A stretch of 64,000 nt of DNA from M2408 sp040386975. Its GTDB lineage: Bacteria > Bacteroidota > Bacteroidia > Flavobacteriales_D > Crocinitomicaceae. Made by a program: the position numbers and the translations under genes. The stretch is from positions 1 through 64,000 of the forward strand of contig JAZKEO010000023.1 of the NCBI GenBank assembly GCA_040386975.1. The letters are read 5' to 3'. Positions 17,363 to 25,898 of the stretch are shown here, one piece after another (the stretch's first letter is position 1; the number at the start of each line of letters is the position of its first letter). A model generated the notes under the pieces. It worked only from the letters and a program-made list of their open reading frames with translations. It did no database searches and was not told where the DNA came from.

Positions 17363-17953
17363 TTAATTTTCACTTGGATCAATAGGAAAGTCTGACATCA
17401 ACTTGTATTTTGGGCCAAGTTTATTCATAAAATATTTCCACATATTCGGCTCGTCTGTATCCATTACTTCGGCTTGCGTGTCAATATTTGCAACAATCCA
17501 AACATTATCTTTTATTTCAGATTTTAATTGTCCAGCAGTCCAGCCAGAATAACCTAAGAAAAATCGAATTTTCAAATCTTCTAAATGTTCTTTTTTTAAG
17601 TAGTTATAGAGTTGTTTGAAATCTCCTCCAATGTAAATTCCGTGAGAAATCTCTAAACTATCGTCAATATCAGCACCAAAAGTGTGCATAAAATACATGG
17701 TTTCCTTTTCAACTGGTCCGCCAACACTCATTTTAATGTCAAAATAAGGAAAGTTTTCATTCAATTGATGCAAATTGACATCTATGTAATTGTTTAGGAC
17801 AAAACCAAAACTTCCATCTTTTGAATGTTCACAAATATAAACAACCGCCCTTTCAAAATATTCGTCACCAATAAATGGGTCAGATAATAAAATCCTACCT
17901 TTTTGGGGTGATAATTTGTTAGTAAAAGCTATATCAGGTATTTTTGGTGTCAT
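17363..17953 (-). CDS. YqgE/AlgH family protein
   Basis: A 196-residue protein of the UPF0301 (YqgE/AlgH) family. Diagnostic features are KGRILLSDPFIGDEYFERAV at about 18-37, YICEHSKDGSFGFVLN, SVGGPVEKETMYFMH and FFLGYSGWTAGQLKSEI. Structures exist for the family but no biochemical role is settled; AlgH affects alginate regulation in Pseudomonas. It lies just upstream of proC and is separated from the rhomboid gene by a family A hairpin repeat. Confidence 0.88.
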   Translation of the reverse strand: MTPKIPDIAFTNKLSPQKGRILLSDPFIGDEYFERAVVYICEHSKDGSFGFVLNNYIDVNLHQLNENFPYFDIKMSVGGPVEKETMYFMHTFGADIDDSLEISHGIYIGGDFKQLYNYLKKEHLEDLKIRFFLGYSGWTAGQLKSEIKDNVWIVANIDTQAEVMDTDEPNMWKYFMNKLGPKYKLMSDFPIDPSEN

Positions 17954-17978
17954 TTTAAAATTAATATTTTTGTTTTTT

Positions 17979-18032
17979 CACTACTGAGATACTGAGAAAA
18001 TTTAAATTTTTCATCTCAGTGTCTCAGTGGTA
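17979..18032. repeat. CACTGAGA inverted-repeat element (family A)
   Basis: CACTACTGAGATACTGAGA (17979-17997) faces TCTCAGTGTCTCAGTGG (18014-18030), which can fold into a long hairpin around an AT loop. It is built like the elements at 45770-45815 and 10333-10438. It sits in the gap between two minus-strand genes and could act as an attenuator or terminator. Confidence 0.65.
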
Positions 18033-18069
18033 AATATTTTTAAATCAATTTAACTATTTTTTTTCTAAA

Positions 18070-18825
18070 TCAATAAAATCGTTTTTTATCCTTATTCCAA
18101 ATATAAACTAAGATAAACCCAACAATTGCACCACCAACGTGAGCCAGATGCGCAATATTATCTCCAGCGGTTTCTTTCAAACTTAAAAACACTTCTAAAA
18201 CAAAATATCCTCCGATTAAAAATTTCGCTTTGATAGGAATAGGAGGAAAGAGTAGCATTAATTCTGTGTTTGGGAATAAAAATGCAAAAGCAGCCATAAT
18301 TCCGAAAATTGCACCGGAAGCCCCCACCATTGGAACCATTATTTTTGTGTTGTAATTACGAATTAAATCGGCACTTTCGACTGTCAGTATTGGAATATCA
18401 TTATAACGTTGGTTGATTAAATTTGAATTTAATTCTGTAATGTCATAGCCGTTTTGAATCAATTGAGATTTCAATTCCATAATTTGAAAAACGCCAATTC
18501 CATTATACAAGGCAAAAGCCCCAATTGCAGACGCGATGTAAAACACAAAAAAACGTTTTCCTCCCCAAATACGTTCCAAATGTGCTCCAAACATTACTAA
18601 CATGATCATATTAAACAAGATATGAAAAAAGTCAGGTGCATGCATAAAAAAATGCGTAATGATTTGATAAGGTTCAAAAAGCGGAGAATTGATGTAATGT
18701 GCTCCAAGTAAACTGAATAAATCCAAATCACCTTTCGTTAAAACCATACTCGCTATGTAAAACAGAATGTTTACAATGAGAATGTTTTTTGTTACCGCTG
18801 GAATATTATTAAAAATTTGAAACAT
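18070..18825 (-). CDS. Rhomboid family intramembrane serine protease
   Basis: A 251-residue protein with six or more membrane segments. The catalytic dyad is visible: GASGAIFG with Ser170 and HLAHVGGA with His229. HFFMHAPDFFHILFNM carries the conserved His and Asn of helix 2. A polar loop of about 45 residues (116-160) interrupts the helices after residue 115. It cleaves membrane proteins within the bilayer; the substrate is unknown. It starts 9 bases after the mutL stop, so it is co-transcribed with it. A second rhomboid is at 27540. Confidence 0.9.
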   Translation of the reverse strand: MFQIFNNIPAVTKNILIVNILFYIASMVLTKGDLDLFSLLGAHYINSPLFEPYQIITHFFMHAPDFFHILFNMIMLVMFGAHLERIWGGKRFFVFYIASAIGAFALYNGIGVFQIMELKSQLIQNGYDITELNSNLINQRYNDIPILTVESADLIRNYNTKIMVPMVGASGAIFGIMAAFAFLFPNTELMLLFPPIPIKAKFLIGGYFVLEVFLSLKETAGDNIAHLAHVGGAIVGFILVYIWNKDKKRFY

Positions 18826-18834
18826 CTTTAAATC

Positions 18835-20661
18835 TTAAAATTGATTAAATAATTCTTCACTTGAAATTGTTTTTAAAATCAATTTTCCTGAAGGTGAATA
18901 TTGGTGTTCGGAACAAGAAAAAAGTTGCTCAACAAGTTGATTTGCACTTTCTTGATTCCATTTTAAATTTTGTTTTGACGAAGTACGAGCAATTGATAAA
19001 ATAAATTCATGTGCCAATTCTCCTTTATCGATTTGATCTAATTCTAATTTTTGACTAATCGCTTCTATACAAGTCAAACTATTTTCAGTGCTCAAATACG
19101 AAGGAATTCCGCTAAATTCCAAACCTTCTTCTGTTTTCTCCCATGAGAAGCCTAAACGTTGAATTGTTTTAGAGTTTTGTTCCCACAAAGCAGCAATTGA
19201 CATTTTTGTTTCAAAAAGCAAAGGGAAAAGCAATTGCTGAGAACTGATTGGATTAATTATGAAAGAAGCCATAATCTCATCGTAAACCACGCGTTCATTG
19301 GCTCTTTTTGAATGAATCACCAACAGACCACTTTTTACAGTCGAAAGTAAGTAGTTTCCTGAAAAGATAAATTGTTTACTAGATTGAAAATCTTCTTGAA
19401 ATTCAATTTCTTGACTTTCAGTCTTTTCTTCTTGAATTTCATCAAATTTGTAAAACGATTCCCAATCAGCTTTTGAACTTTCATTTTTTCCAAAACCTCC
19501 ATTGCTTAAAGCGGCAGAATTCCCGTTTGAAAAAGATTTGGAACTCGAATTCGACTGAAAAGGATTAAAACTTGTATTCACTTGAATTGTTGGCTGAACG
19601 ACAGGTTTACTATTCATTTCCCAAGGCAAATCAAAGCTTTGTTCTTGCTCAAAATCCAAACTTGGACTGATGTTAAATTTCCCTAAACTTTGTCTGATTG
19701 AGCTTTTTAAAATCGCATAAATTTCTCTATCCGCTTCAAATTTAATTTCCGTTTTTGTTGGATGAACATTTACGTCAATTGCATTTGGATTAATCGTGAA
19801 AAAGACAAAAAATGTTGGATAGGTCTTGCTGGCCAACAAATTATCGTAAGCTTGTGTTAAAGCGTGATTGAAATAAGAATCTCTGAAAAAGCGATTATTT
19901 ACAAAGAAATACTGCTCGCCACGTGATTTTTTTGCAAACTCTGGTTTACCAATGAATCCTTCTATTTGAATTAAATCAGTCGTTTCACTCAAAGGAACAA
20001 TTCTATCGTTGTATGTTCTTCCGAAAATATCCACAATACGTTTTCTGAGATTCGCTTCTTCCAAATGATATACAACTTGATCGTTGTGAATAAGCGTAAA
20101 CTTTAAATTCGGATGAGCCAAAACAATTCTCAAAAATTCGTCTTCAATGTGTTTAAATTCAACAGAATCGGATTTTAAGAAGTTTCTTCTCGCTGGAACA
20201 TTGTAAAATAAATTCTTCACTGAAAAAGAAGAACCAAGTTTACACATTTCAGGATTTTGCGATACAACTTGACTTCCTTCAATTGTAATGGAAGTTCCCC
20301 ATTCTTGATTTTCTTGCCTCGTATTTAATGTAACGTGAGCGATTGCAGCAATTGAAGCCAAAGCTTCTCCACGGAATCCTTTTGTTTTTAAAGCGAATAA
20401 ATCGTCAGCTGAAGCAAGTTTACTCGTCGCATGACGTTCAAAGGCCATACGAGAATCAATTTCTGACATACCACAGCCGTTATCCAAAACTTGAATCAAG
20501 GTTTTACCGGCATCTTTTATGTAAACATCAATCTGACATGCACCAGAATCAATTGCATTTTCAACCAATTCTTTCACAACCGAAGCAGGACGCTGAATCA
20601 CTTCTCCAGCGGCAATTTGGTTTGCAATATGATCGGGTAAAAGACGAATTACTTCACTCAT
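18835..20661 (-). CDS. mutL: DNA mismatch repair protein MutL
   Basis: A 608-residue GHKL ATPase that links MutS to downstream mismatch repair. N-terminal motifs: ENAIDSGACQIDVYI near 34-48 (motif I), DNGCGM near 60 (motif II) and TKGFRGEALASI near 89-100 (motif III); PTKTEIKFE is also conserved. The C-terminal dimerisation domain lacks the DQHA(X)2E(X)4E endonuclease motif: the equivalent position near residue 448 reads HSKRANERVVYDE. So strand nicking by this MutL is doubtful. The C-terminal Zn motifs are not evident either. A clear promoter lies at 20729-20760. Confidence 0.94.
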   Translation of the reverse strand: MSEVIRLLPDHIANQIAAGEVIQRPASVVKELVENAIDSGACQIDVYIKDAGKTLIQVLDNGCGMSEIDSRMAFERHATSKLASADDLFALKTKGFRGEALASIAAIAHVTLNTRQENQEWGTSITIEGSQVVSQNPEMCKLGSSFSVKNLFYNVPARRNFLKSDSVEFKHIEDEFLRIVLAHPNLKFTLIHNDQVVYHLEEANLRKRIVDIFGRTYNDRIVPLSETTDLIQIEGFIGKPEFAKKSRGEQYFFVNNRFFRDSYFNHALTQAYDNLLASKTYPTFFVFFTINPNAIDVNVHPTKTEIKFEADREIYAILKSSIRQSLGKFNISPSLDFEQEQSFDLPWEMNSKPVVQPTIQVNTSFNPFQSNSSSKSFSNGNSAALSNGGFGKNESSKADWESFYKFDEIQEEKTESQEIEFQEDFQSSKQFIFSGNYLLSTVKSGLLVIHSKRANERVVYDEIMASFIINPISSQQLLFPLLFETKMSIAALWEQNSKTIQRLGFSWEKTEEGLEFSGIPSYLSTENSLTCIEAISQKLELDQIDKGELAHEFILSIARTSSKQNLKWNQESANQLVEQLFSCSEHQYSPSGKLILKTISSEELFNQF

Positions 20662-20728
20662 TGTTTGACAACTTACTTTTTAGACGAACTAAAATCTATT
20701 TTTAAGATGAATAGCTATTTACAGACTA

Positions 20729-20760
20729 CAAAAGTAACAAATTTTATTCCTTTCTTCAAA
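20729..20760 (-). promoter_or_regulatory. mutL promoter (TTTG-N20-TACTTTTG)
   Basis: On the minus strand, TTTG at 20760-20757 and TACTTTTG at 20736-20729 are 20 bases apart, matching the Bacteroidota -33/-7 promoter. Transcription would start near 20723, about 60 bases before the mutL ATG. Confidence 0.65.
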
Positions 20761-20798
20761 ACATGACAAATTAGCAGATAATAATTATTTAAAACAAA

Positions 20799-20826
20799 AA
20801 AGGCTACTCAAATTTGAGTAGCCTTT
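20799..20826 (-). terminator. Strong rho-independent terminator of the T9SS cargo gene
   Basis: A perfect 28-base palindrome, AAAGGCTACTCAAA joined to its complement, with a run of A on the plus strand at 20796-20801 that becomes a U-run in the minus-strand transcript. It lies 20 bases after the stop of the gene at 20846. The right flank (CATTAATTTG) is weaker, so minus-strand use is preferred. Confidence 0.85.
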
Positions 20827-20845
20827 CATTAATTTGTGAAGTTTA

Positions 20846-23419
20846 TTATTTGTTCACTTGAACTTTAACAACGCTCACTTTTTCTTTTCCTGAAAACTCA
20901 ACAAAGTAATTTCCATTAGCCAATTTAGATAAATCTATATTTAAAGAATTATTAGTTAACGTCATAGTATTCATAACATTTCTTCCTAATTGATCTTTTA
21001 CATTGATTGTATTGAAGATTTCAGTGTTTTCAATAGAAATATTTAAGATTCCTGTTGTTGGGTTAGGATAAACATTTAAGAAAGAATTTTCTTGTTCTGT
21101 CAAACCAGCACAATCAGTAACATTAATTGTCACTTGATCAGTATTGGAGCAGTTATTAACATCAGTACCAGTAACAGTATAAGTTGTTGTAACTGCTGGT
21201 GCATTGAATGCAACCGCATTAACAACTGCATTATCCCAAGTTAAAGTTGTAGCACCACTTGCTGTTAAAGTAACCATTCCAGTTAAACATACTGTTTGAT
21301 CAATTCCACCATCAACAGTAGGTAAAGCATTAATAGTAACTGTTACTTGATCTGTATCAGCACATAAGTTTGCATCGATAGAAGTTACAGTATAAGTTGT
21401 TGTATTTGTTGGAGTAAATGCTACTGCATCGACAACTGAATTATCCCAAGTGTAAGTTGTTCCACCTGAACCAGTTAATGTAACTGACGTGTTTGCACAA
21501 ACAGCTTGATCAACGCCAGCGCTTATAACTGGTGAAGCATTAGAAATCACTGTAACTTGGTCAGTGTTTGTACATCCGTTAAGATCAGTACCAATAACAG
21601 TGTATGTTACAGTTCCAGCAACTTGAGAGAAAGGTGTATTGTCAACAATTGAATTATCCCAAACAAAAGTACTTGCACCAGAAGCTGTAAGAGTTATCAT
21701 AACATTATCACAAACAGTTTGGTCTGTACCCGCATCAACAGTTGGATTTGCTGCAACAACAATTGTAGTAGGAGTAGATGTGTTTCCATTCGCACTTACA
21801 GTGTAATCACCAGCAACTGTAGCAACAAGTGTTTGATTAACTTCACCAGCTAGAGGATTTCCGTCAAGCATCCATTGATTTCCAGTCGATTCTGTAGAAG
21901 ATAAAGTAACTGAACCTGAGCCACCACAAATTATATTTGTTGTACTCGATGAATTAATAAATACTCCTGTAAGAACATAAGCTCTAATTAATGGGACATT
22001 TGGAAAGCCATAAGTAGAAAGTTCTTCATAAGCTGCTCCATCAACACTTACAAAACTTGTTCCTTGTAATGCTATACCGTCAGAATATTGTAAATTCATA
22101 AAATCAACAGCATTATCTTGTTTAACACCTATAAAATAAGCTCCAGGAGTTAAAATTAAATTCTGTCCATTGATGTCTGTAATTGCAAGTTTTAAAAGAG
22201 TAACGCCATTTGCTGTCACATCATCAACCATAGCTTGATCAACAGGGATATCAGCACTCATTCCAATCACTGTAAGGTCTGGTAATCCACCAATTACAGA
22301 AGTGACTTGAACTGAAATTGTACCACCAACAGTTGTTGGGGCAAGAAGAAATAAAACTGAATCCAATTTTGCATTGTTCGTGATGTCAAAAGTTTGACCA
22401 AGAATTAATTCAGTTCCAAGCCCCGCACCTAAAGCAGGAGCATTTATATTCCCTAAATCTCTAGCATATTCAGTGTTTGAAATAACAAAGGAATCATAGA
22501 TTGTATCATTAGTAGTGTTTATATCACCTGCAGTTGAAACAATGTTTTCAACAAAATAAGTTCCTGTTACAGTTGAACTAAAAGTACCTTGTGTAACAAC
22601 TTCACTTGATCCAACTCCCAAATTTGTTCCATTATATGTATATGTTTGAACAGGACTTATTAAATCAGTTGATAAGTAAACATTTGAAACTTCACTATAA
22701 TTAGCTAAAATCAAATCACCATTGTTTGTAATATTGGAAACAATATCAAAAACAGGAGATTGACTAACAGGAACAATAGTGTATGGATTTGAATTGTTGC
22801 TGATTATAGCTAAGTCAGCTACAGGAGTTGCAAGAACTAATGAAACATCATCAATAGCCATACCTGAACCCCAAGCACTTTGATCATTGTAAAAAAATGA
22901 AATTAAGACATTTGGCATTCCTACATAAGATGTAAGGTTTGTATTTAAATCTTGCCACTCGTAAGTTGAAGCTGTTGGAACAATTGTTTGAACAGTTGTC
23001 CAATTTAAACCGCCATCAGTACTAAGCTCAACGGAAAAAGTTTCACCGTATTGATTGTCAGAAACTGTTGAAAAATACAACCTTAATGCACTTCCTGTGT
23101 AAGAAGATAAATCTTGAGCTGGTAGAATCAACCTATCAGCTGATTTGTCGCAATTACACACATCATCATTTGTCATAGCAAAAAGGGTGTGAGCTGGAAC
23201 GGGGAAGAAATTTCCTGCATTTGCTTCAATATCTGTTCCAACGGAGTAAATACCATCTGTTGAAACTCCAGTTTCTGTCCAGCCATTAGGCAGTCCAGTA
23301 GTTCCATCTAGTGTGCCTTCAAAATCTTCAGTGAAGATTGTTTGAGCAAAACTCAACTGCTGTATGCCACAAAACATACCCAGAATGAGTGCTTTTTTTA
23401 ATGTACTTTTTTTGTTCAT
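20846..23419 (-). CDS. T9SS-exported surface protein with MAM-like and Ig-like repeats
   Basis: An 857-residue secreted protein. Signal peptide 1-25 (ends LSFAQ). Residues 28-195 (FTEDFEGTLDG ... MAIDDVSLVL) form a choice-of-anchor/MAM-like beta domain. The middle holds conserved NDTIYDS and PLIRAYV stretches. Three repeats of about 70 residues start at 559, 630 and 700, each opening like PTVDAGTDQTVC and closing NGCTNTDQVTV. The tail from 778 (NSFLNVYPNPTTGILNISIE ... LANGNYFVEF) is a T9SS type A sorting domain, cleaved after outer-membrane passage. It is probably surface-attached or released; no enzyme domain is seen. It shares a transcript with the small lipoprotein upstream. Confidence 0.88.
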   Translation of the reverse strand: MNKKSTLKKALILGMFCGIQQLSFAQTIFTEDFEGTLDGTTGLPNGWTETGVSTDGIYSVGTDIEANAGNFFPVPAHTLFAMTNDDVCNCDKSADRLILPAQDLSSYTGSALRLYFSTVSDNQYGETFSVELSTDGGLNWTTVQTIVPTASTYEWQDLNTNLTSYVGMPNVLISFFYNDQSAWGSGMAIDDVSLVLATPVADLAIISNNSNPYTIVPVSQSPVFDIVSNITNNGDLILANYSEVSNVYLSTDLISPVQTYTYNGTNLGVGSSEVVTQGTFSSTVTGTYFVENIVSTAGDINTTNDTIYDSFVISNTEYARDLGNINAPALGAGLGTELILGQTFDITNNAKLDSVLFLLAPTTVGGTISVQVTSVIGGLPDLTVIGMSADIPVDQAMVDDVTANGVTLLKLAITDINGQNLILTPGAYFIGVKQDNAVDFMNLQYSDGIALQGTSFVSVDGAAYEELSTYGFPNVPLIRAYVLTGVFINSSSTTNIICGGSGSVTLSSTESTGNQWMLDGNPLAGEVNQTLVATVAGDYTVSANGNTSTPTTIVVAANPTVDAGTDQTVCDNVMITLTASGASTFVWDNSIVDNTPFSQVAGTVTYTVIGTDLNGCTNTDQVTVISNASPVISAGVDQAVCANTSVTLTGSGGTTYTWDNSVVDAVAFTPTNTTTYTVTSIDANLCADTDQVTVTINALPTVDGGIDQTVCLTGMVTLTASGATTLTWDNAVVNAVAFNAPAVTTTYTVTGTDVNNCSNTDQVTINVTDCAGLTEQENSFLNVYPNPTTGILNISIENTEIFNTINVKDQLGRNVMNTMTLTNNSLNIDLSKLANGNYFVEFSGKEKVSVVKVQVNK

Positions 23420-23449
23420 ATTTGTTTGTTTTATTGTTTACATGTGAAA

Positions 23450-23686
23450 TTATTTGGAAGGTTTTTTAATTTTTGGATTCTCAAAAACAGACCTTCCTTT
23501 TTTATTTGAAACTTTTAATTCTTTTCCATTCAAATAGATTTTATTTGTATCTGGCTTTTGTGTTTTCAAATGACTTATTGTATCTGATTCAACTTGAGTT
23601 GTCAAATCCTTAGTTTGTGAATTTTTTGGTGTAGAACATGAGTAGACAAGTCCTATAAATAGAAAAAGTGCAAAGTTTGTTTTCAT
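23450..23686 (-). CDS. Small lipoprotein
   Basis: A 78-residue protein: MKTNFALFLFIGLVYSC gives a lipoprotein signal with lipobox Cys near residue 17, then a short polar, Lys-rich tail (KLKTQ-like, KGRSVFENPKIKKPSK). An in-frame GTG at 23695 also exists, but a -7 box TATATTTG at 23702-23695 (minus strand) overlaps it, which favours the ATG at 23686. Function unknown. It is 30 bases upstream of the T9SS cargo gene and may be co-transcribed with it. Confidence 0.55.
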   Translation of the reverse strand: MKTNFALFLFIGLVYSCSTPKNSQTKDLTTQVESDTISHLKTQKPDTNKIYLNGKELKVSNKKGRSVFENPKIKKPSK

Positions 23687-23731
23687 ATTGAACACAAATA
23701 TAAATAAAATTATATTAAGTTCATAAAATAA

Positions 23732-24736
23732 TTATTCAATTCTATGTTTCCTATTTGACGAAACATTTTCAAAAGTCCATTGAATGATTTTTTCCTGTGA
23801 AAACTGCCTTACTTTGCAATCTTTTAACGAGCAAATTTGACATGAAAAGTCCTGACAAGGATCTGTGTGTACAAATAATTCTACACGGTCAGAAAAATGT
23901 GAATTCACTAATTTATCTAATTTCTCCATTTCCTCATGAGCTTCCAAAACAGTAATGTAGTAGGGGAGCGTCATGTGTAAGTCGGCATGCAATTTTGATC
24001 CGTATTTAATGATTCTTAAATTGTGTAGATCAATCCAAGTTGGAATACGACTTTTCTGAATAAATTCAATAAATTCATGAATCAATTTCTGGTCGGCTTC
24101 ATCCATAATTCCACTTATTGAATCTCGAATAATTTGATAAGCTGTATATAAAATCAAGAAGGAAAAAGCAATCGCAACTGCACCATCAATCCAATAAATA
24201 TGTGTGAAATAAATTAAAATCAAACCAACAATTATCCCTAAAGTTGAGTAAGTGTCTGTTATTAAATGTTTTCCAGTAGATTTTAGAACAGGTGAATGCG
24301 TCTTGTTTCCTTTTTGAACAGCGTAATATCCTAAAATAAAATTAACTAGAGCTGTAAAAGCAACTAAATAAATTCCATAATCAATTTTCTCTAACTCAGT
24401 TTTTTGAAATAAATTTTGAATTGCTTCGACCAAAATGATGATTCCAGTAATTGCAATCAAAATTCCTTCAATTCCTGAAGTAATGAATTCTACTTTTCCG
24501 TGACCATATGGATGATTTTCATCTTTTGGTTGAGAAACCAAATACAAACTGAAAAGCCCAAGAAATCCGGCTATAATATTTACAATACTTTCTAAAGCGT
24601 CAGAATAAATTGCAACTGAACCTGTAAGATACCAAGCGAAAATTTTAACGACAAAGAGAACTAATCCAAAAACAACAATTGATTTTTGAAAGTTATAATT
24701 TACTTTTTCATAGCCTGAATGCGTGTGATTTCCCAT
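23732..24736 (-). CDS. Cation diffusion facilitator family transporter
   Basis: A 334-residue CDF protein with six membrane helices between residues 18 and 210. The family signature SDALESIVNIIAGFLGL and the HPYGHGKVEF motif are present, with the second helix pair starting LITDTYSTLGI. These exchange Zn, Fe, Co or Mn for protons; the zinc-site Asp of TM2 (YSDALE) is present. The cytoplasmic domain ends in an unusual Cys-rich tail, DPCQDFSCQICSLKDCKVRQ, which could bind metal. ATG at 24736 is preferred to the TTG at 24745. It is divergent from the SPFH gene. Confidence 0.88.
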   Translation of the reverse strand: MGNHTHSGYEKVNYNFQKSIVVFGLVLFVVKIFAWYLTGSVAIYSDALESIVNIIAGFLGLFSLYLVSQPKDENHPYGHGKVEFITSGIEGILIAITGIIILVEAIQNLFQKTELEKIDYGIYLVAFTALVNFILGYYAVQKGNKTHSPVLKSTGKHLITDTYSTLGIIVGLILIYFTHIYWIDGAVAIAFSFLILYTAYQIIRDSISGIMDEADQKLIHEFIEFIQKSRIPTWIDLHNLRIIKYGSKLHADLHMTLPYYITVLEAHEEMEKLDKLVNSHFSDRVELFVHTDPCQDFSCQICSLKDCKVRQFSQEKIIQWTFENVSSNRKHRIE

Positions 24737-24771
24737 CTTTATCAAAGTTAGTTATTTTTTTGAATTTTTGA

Positions 24772-24800
24772 TTGATACTATTAAATTAATTCTATATTTG
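24772..24800 (+). promoter_or_regulatory. Promoter of the SPFH gene (TTG-N18-TATATTTG)
   Basis: TTG at 24772-24774 and TATATTTG at 24793-24800 are 18 bases apart. The leader that follows carries the family F repeat at 24809-24836, right up to the ATG at 24842. Confidence 0.65.
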
Positions 24801-24808
24801 TAAGAGTC

Positions 24809-24836
24809 AAATTCATAACTCATAATTCATAACTAA
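24809..24836 (+). repeat. TAACTCATAATTCATAACT repeat (family F) in the leader of the SPFH gene
   Basis: ATTCATAACT, CATAATTCATAACT: two imperfect units in the 5' leader, reverse complements of the units at 14873-14906. Confidence 0.5.
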
Positions 24837-24841
24837 AAAAC

Positions 24842-25765
24842 ATGTCACCATTAAATATCACTTTTATTGTTTTAGGCGTTTTTATCCTTACTGGTTTTGT
24901 TACTGTTCGTCAAGGAAACGTTGCTGTTATTACCATTTTTGGAAAATACAGACGAATTTTAACTCCGGGTTTGAGTTTTAGAATTCCTTTAATCGAACAA
25001 ATAAACAAAAGAATTTCAATCCAAAATCGTTCTGTTGAACTTGGATTTCAGGCAGTTACGCAAGATCAAGCAAATGTACATTTTAAAGCAATGTTGCTTT
25101 ATGCGGTAATCAACCAAACGGAAGAAACAATCAAAAATGTTGCTTTTAAATTTGTTGATGAGAAGAATTTCACACAAGCATTAATCAGAACAATTGAAGG
25201 AACAATTAGAAGTTTTGTCGCAACAAAAAAGCAATCCGAAATTTTAGGTTTGCGTTCTGAAATTGTTCAAGAAGTAAAATTACACTTAGATAAAACCTTA
25301 GAAGAGTGGGGTTATCACATGATTGACATTCAACTAAATGACATCACTTTTGATGAAGAAATCATTCGCTCCATGTCCAAAGTTGTTGCTTCAAACAATT
25401 TAAAGGCTGCTGCTGAAAATGAAGGTCAGGCTTTGTTGATTACACGAACAAAAGCTGCTGAAGCTGAAGGAAACGCAATCAACATCTCGGCTAGAGCAGA
25501 AAAAGAAGCTTCGATTCAACGTGGACAAGGAATTGCCTTATTCCGTCAAGAAGTTGCTAAAGGTATGGCAAACGCAGCGAAAGAAATGTCAGATGCAAAT
25601 GTCGACACTTCGTATTTGCTTTTCTCCATGTGGACAGAAGCAATCAAACATTTTGCTGAAAACGGTCAAGGAAACGTTATTTTCTTAGATGGTTCGACAG
25701 ATGGAATGCAAAAAACGATGCAACAGATGATGGCTTCGATGCAGTTGCAAGAGAAGAAAAAGTAG
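24842..25765 (+). CDS. SPFH/Band 7 family membrane protein
   Basis: A 307-residue stomatin/prohibitin-like protein. Residues 2-20 are a membrane anchor (LNITFIVLGVFILTGFV). The SPFH domain covers about 20-210: VRQGNVAVITIFGKYRRIL, PGLSFRIPLIEQI, and later ATKKQSEILGLRSEI and DIQLNDITFDEEIIRSM. The tail is an Ala/Glu-rich coiled coil (EAEGNAINISARAEKEAS) with a Met/Gln-rich end. Such proteins form ring assemblies that organise membrane microdomains. It is monocistronic with its own promoter; no NfeD partner is beside it. Confidence 0.88.
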   Translation: MSPLNITFIVLGVFILTGFVTVRQGNVAVITIFGKYRRILTPGLSFRIPLIEQINKRISIQNRSVELGFQAVTQDQANVHFKAMLLYAVINQTEETIKNVAFKFVDEKNFTQALIRTIEGTIRSFVATKKQSEILGLRSEIVQEVKLHLDKTLEEWGYHMIDIQLNDITFDEEIIRSMSKVVASNNLKAAAENEGQALLITRTKAAEAEGNAINISARAEKEASIQRGQGIALFRQEVAKGMANAAKEMSDANVDTSYLLFSMWTEAIKHFAENGQGNVIFLDGSTDGMQKTMQQMMASMQLQEKKK

Positions 25766-25790
25766 TAAGATTATTCTAAAAATTCTCAAC

Positions 25791-25880
25791 TCTTCGTTAT
25801 TTCAAAAAATGAATGTGCTCATTTACCAGAGTAAACTCACAAATTAATTTTTTGAAAACCTCGATTTAAAAATTTTAGAA
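25791..25880 (+). repeat. TTCGTTA...TTTACnnGAGTAAACTC element (family B), copy 1
   Basis: TCTTCGTTATTTCAAAAAAT, then TCATTTACCAGAGTAAACTC (25819-25838), then an AT-rich part with CCTCGATTTAAAAATTTTAG. It aligns along its length with 29074-29168, 36415-36507 and 61035-61119. It lies between convergent genes. Confidence 0.6.
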
Positions 25881-25898
25881 CAACCTTACAGAACTTTA

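Noticed and set aside
20846..22000. CRISPR-like or tandem DNA repeat
   Set aside because: The repetition is three protein domains of about 70 residues with diverged DNA, in frame within the T9SS cargo gene; no short direct repeats with regular spacers.
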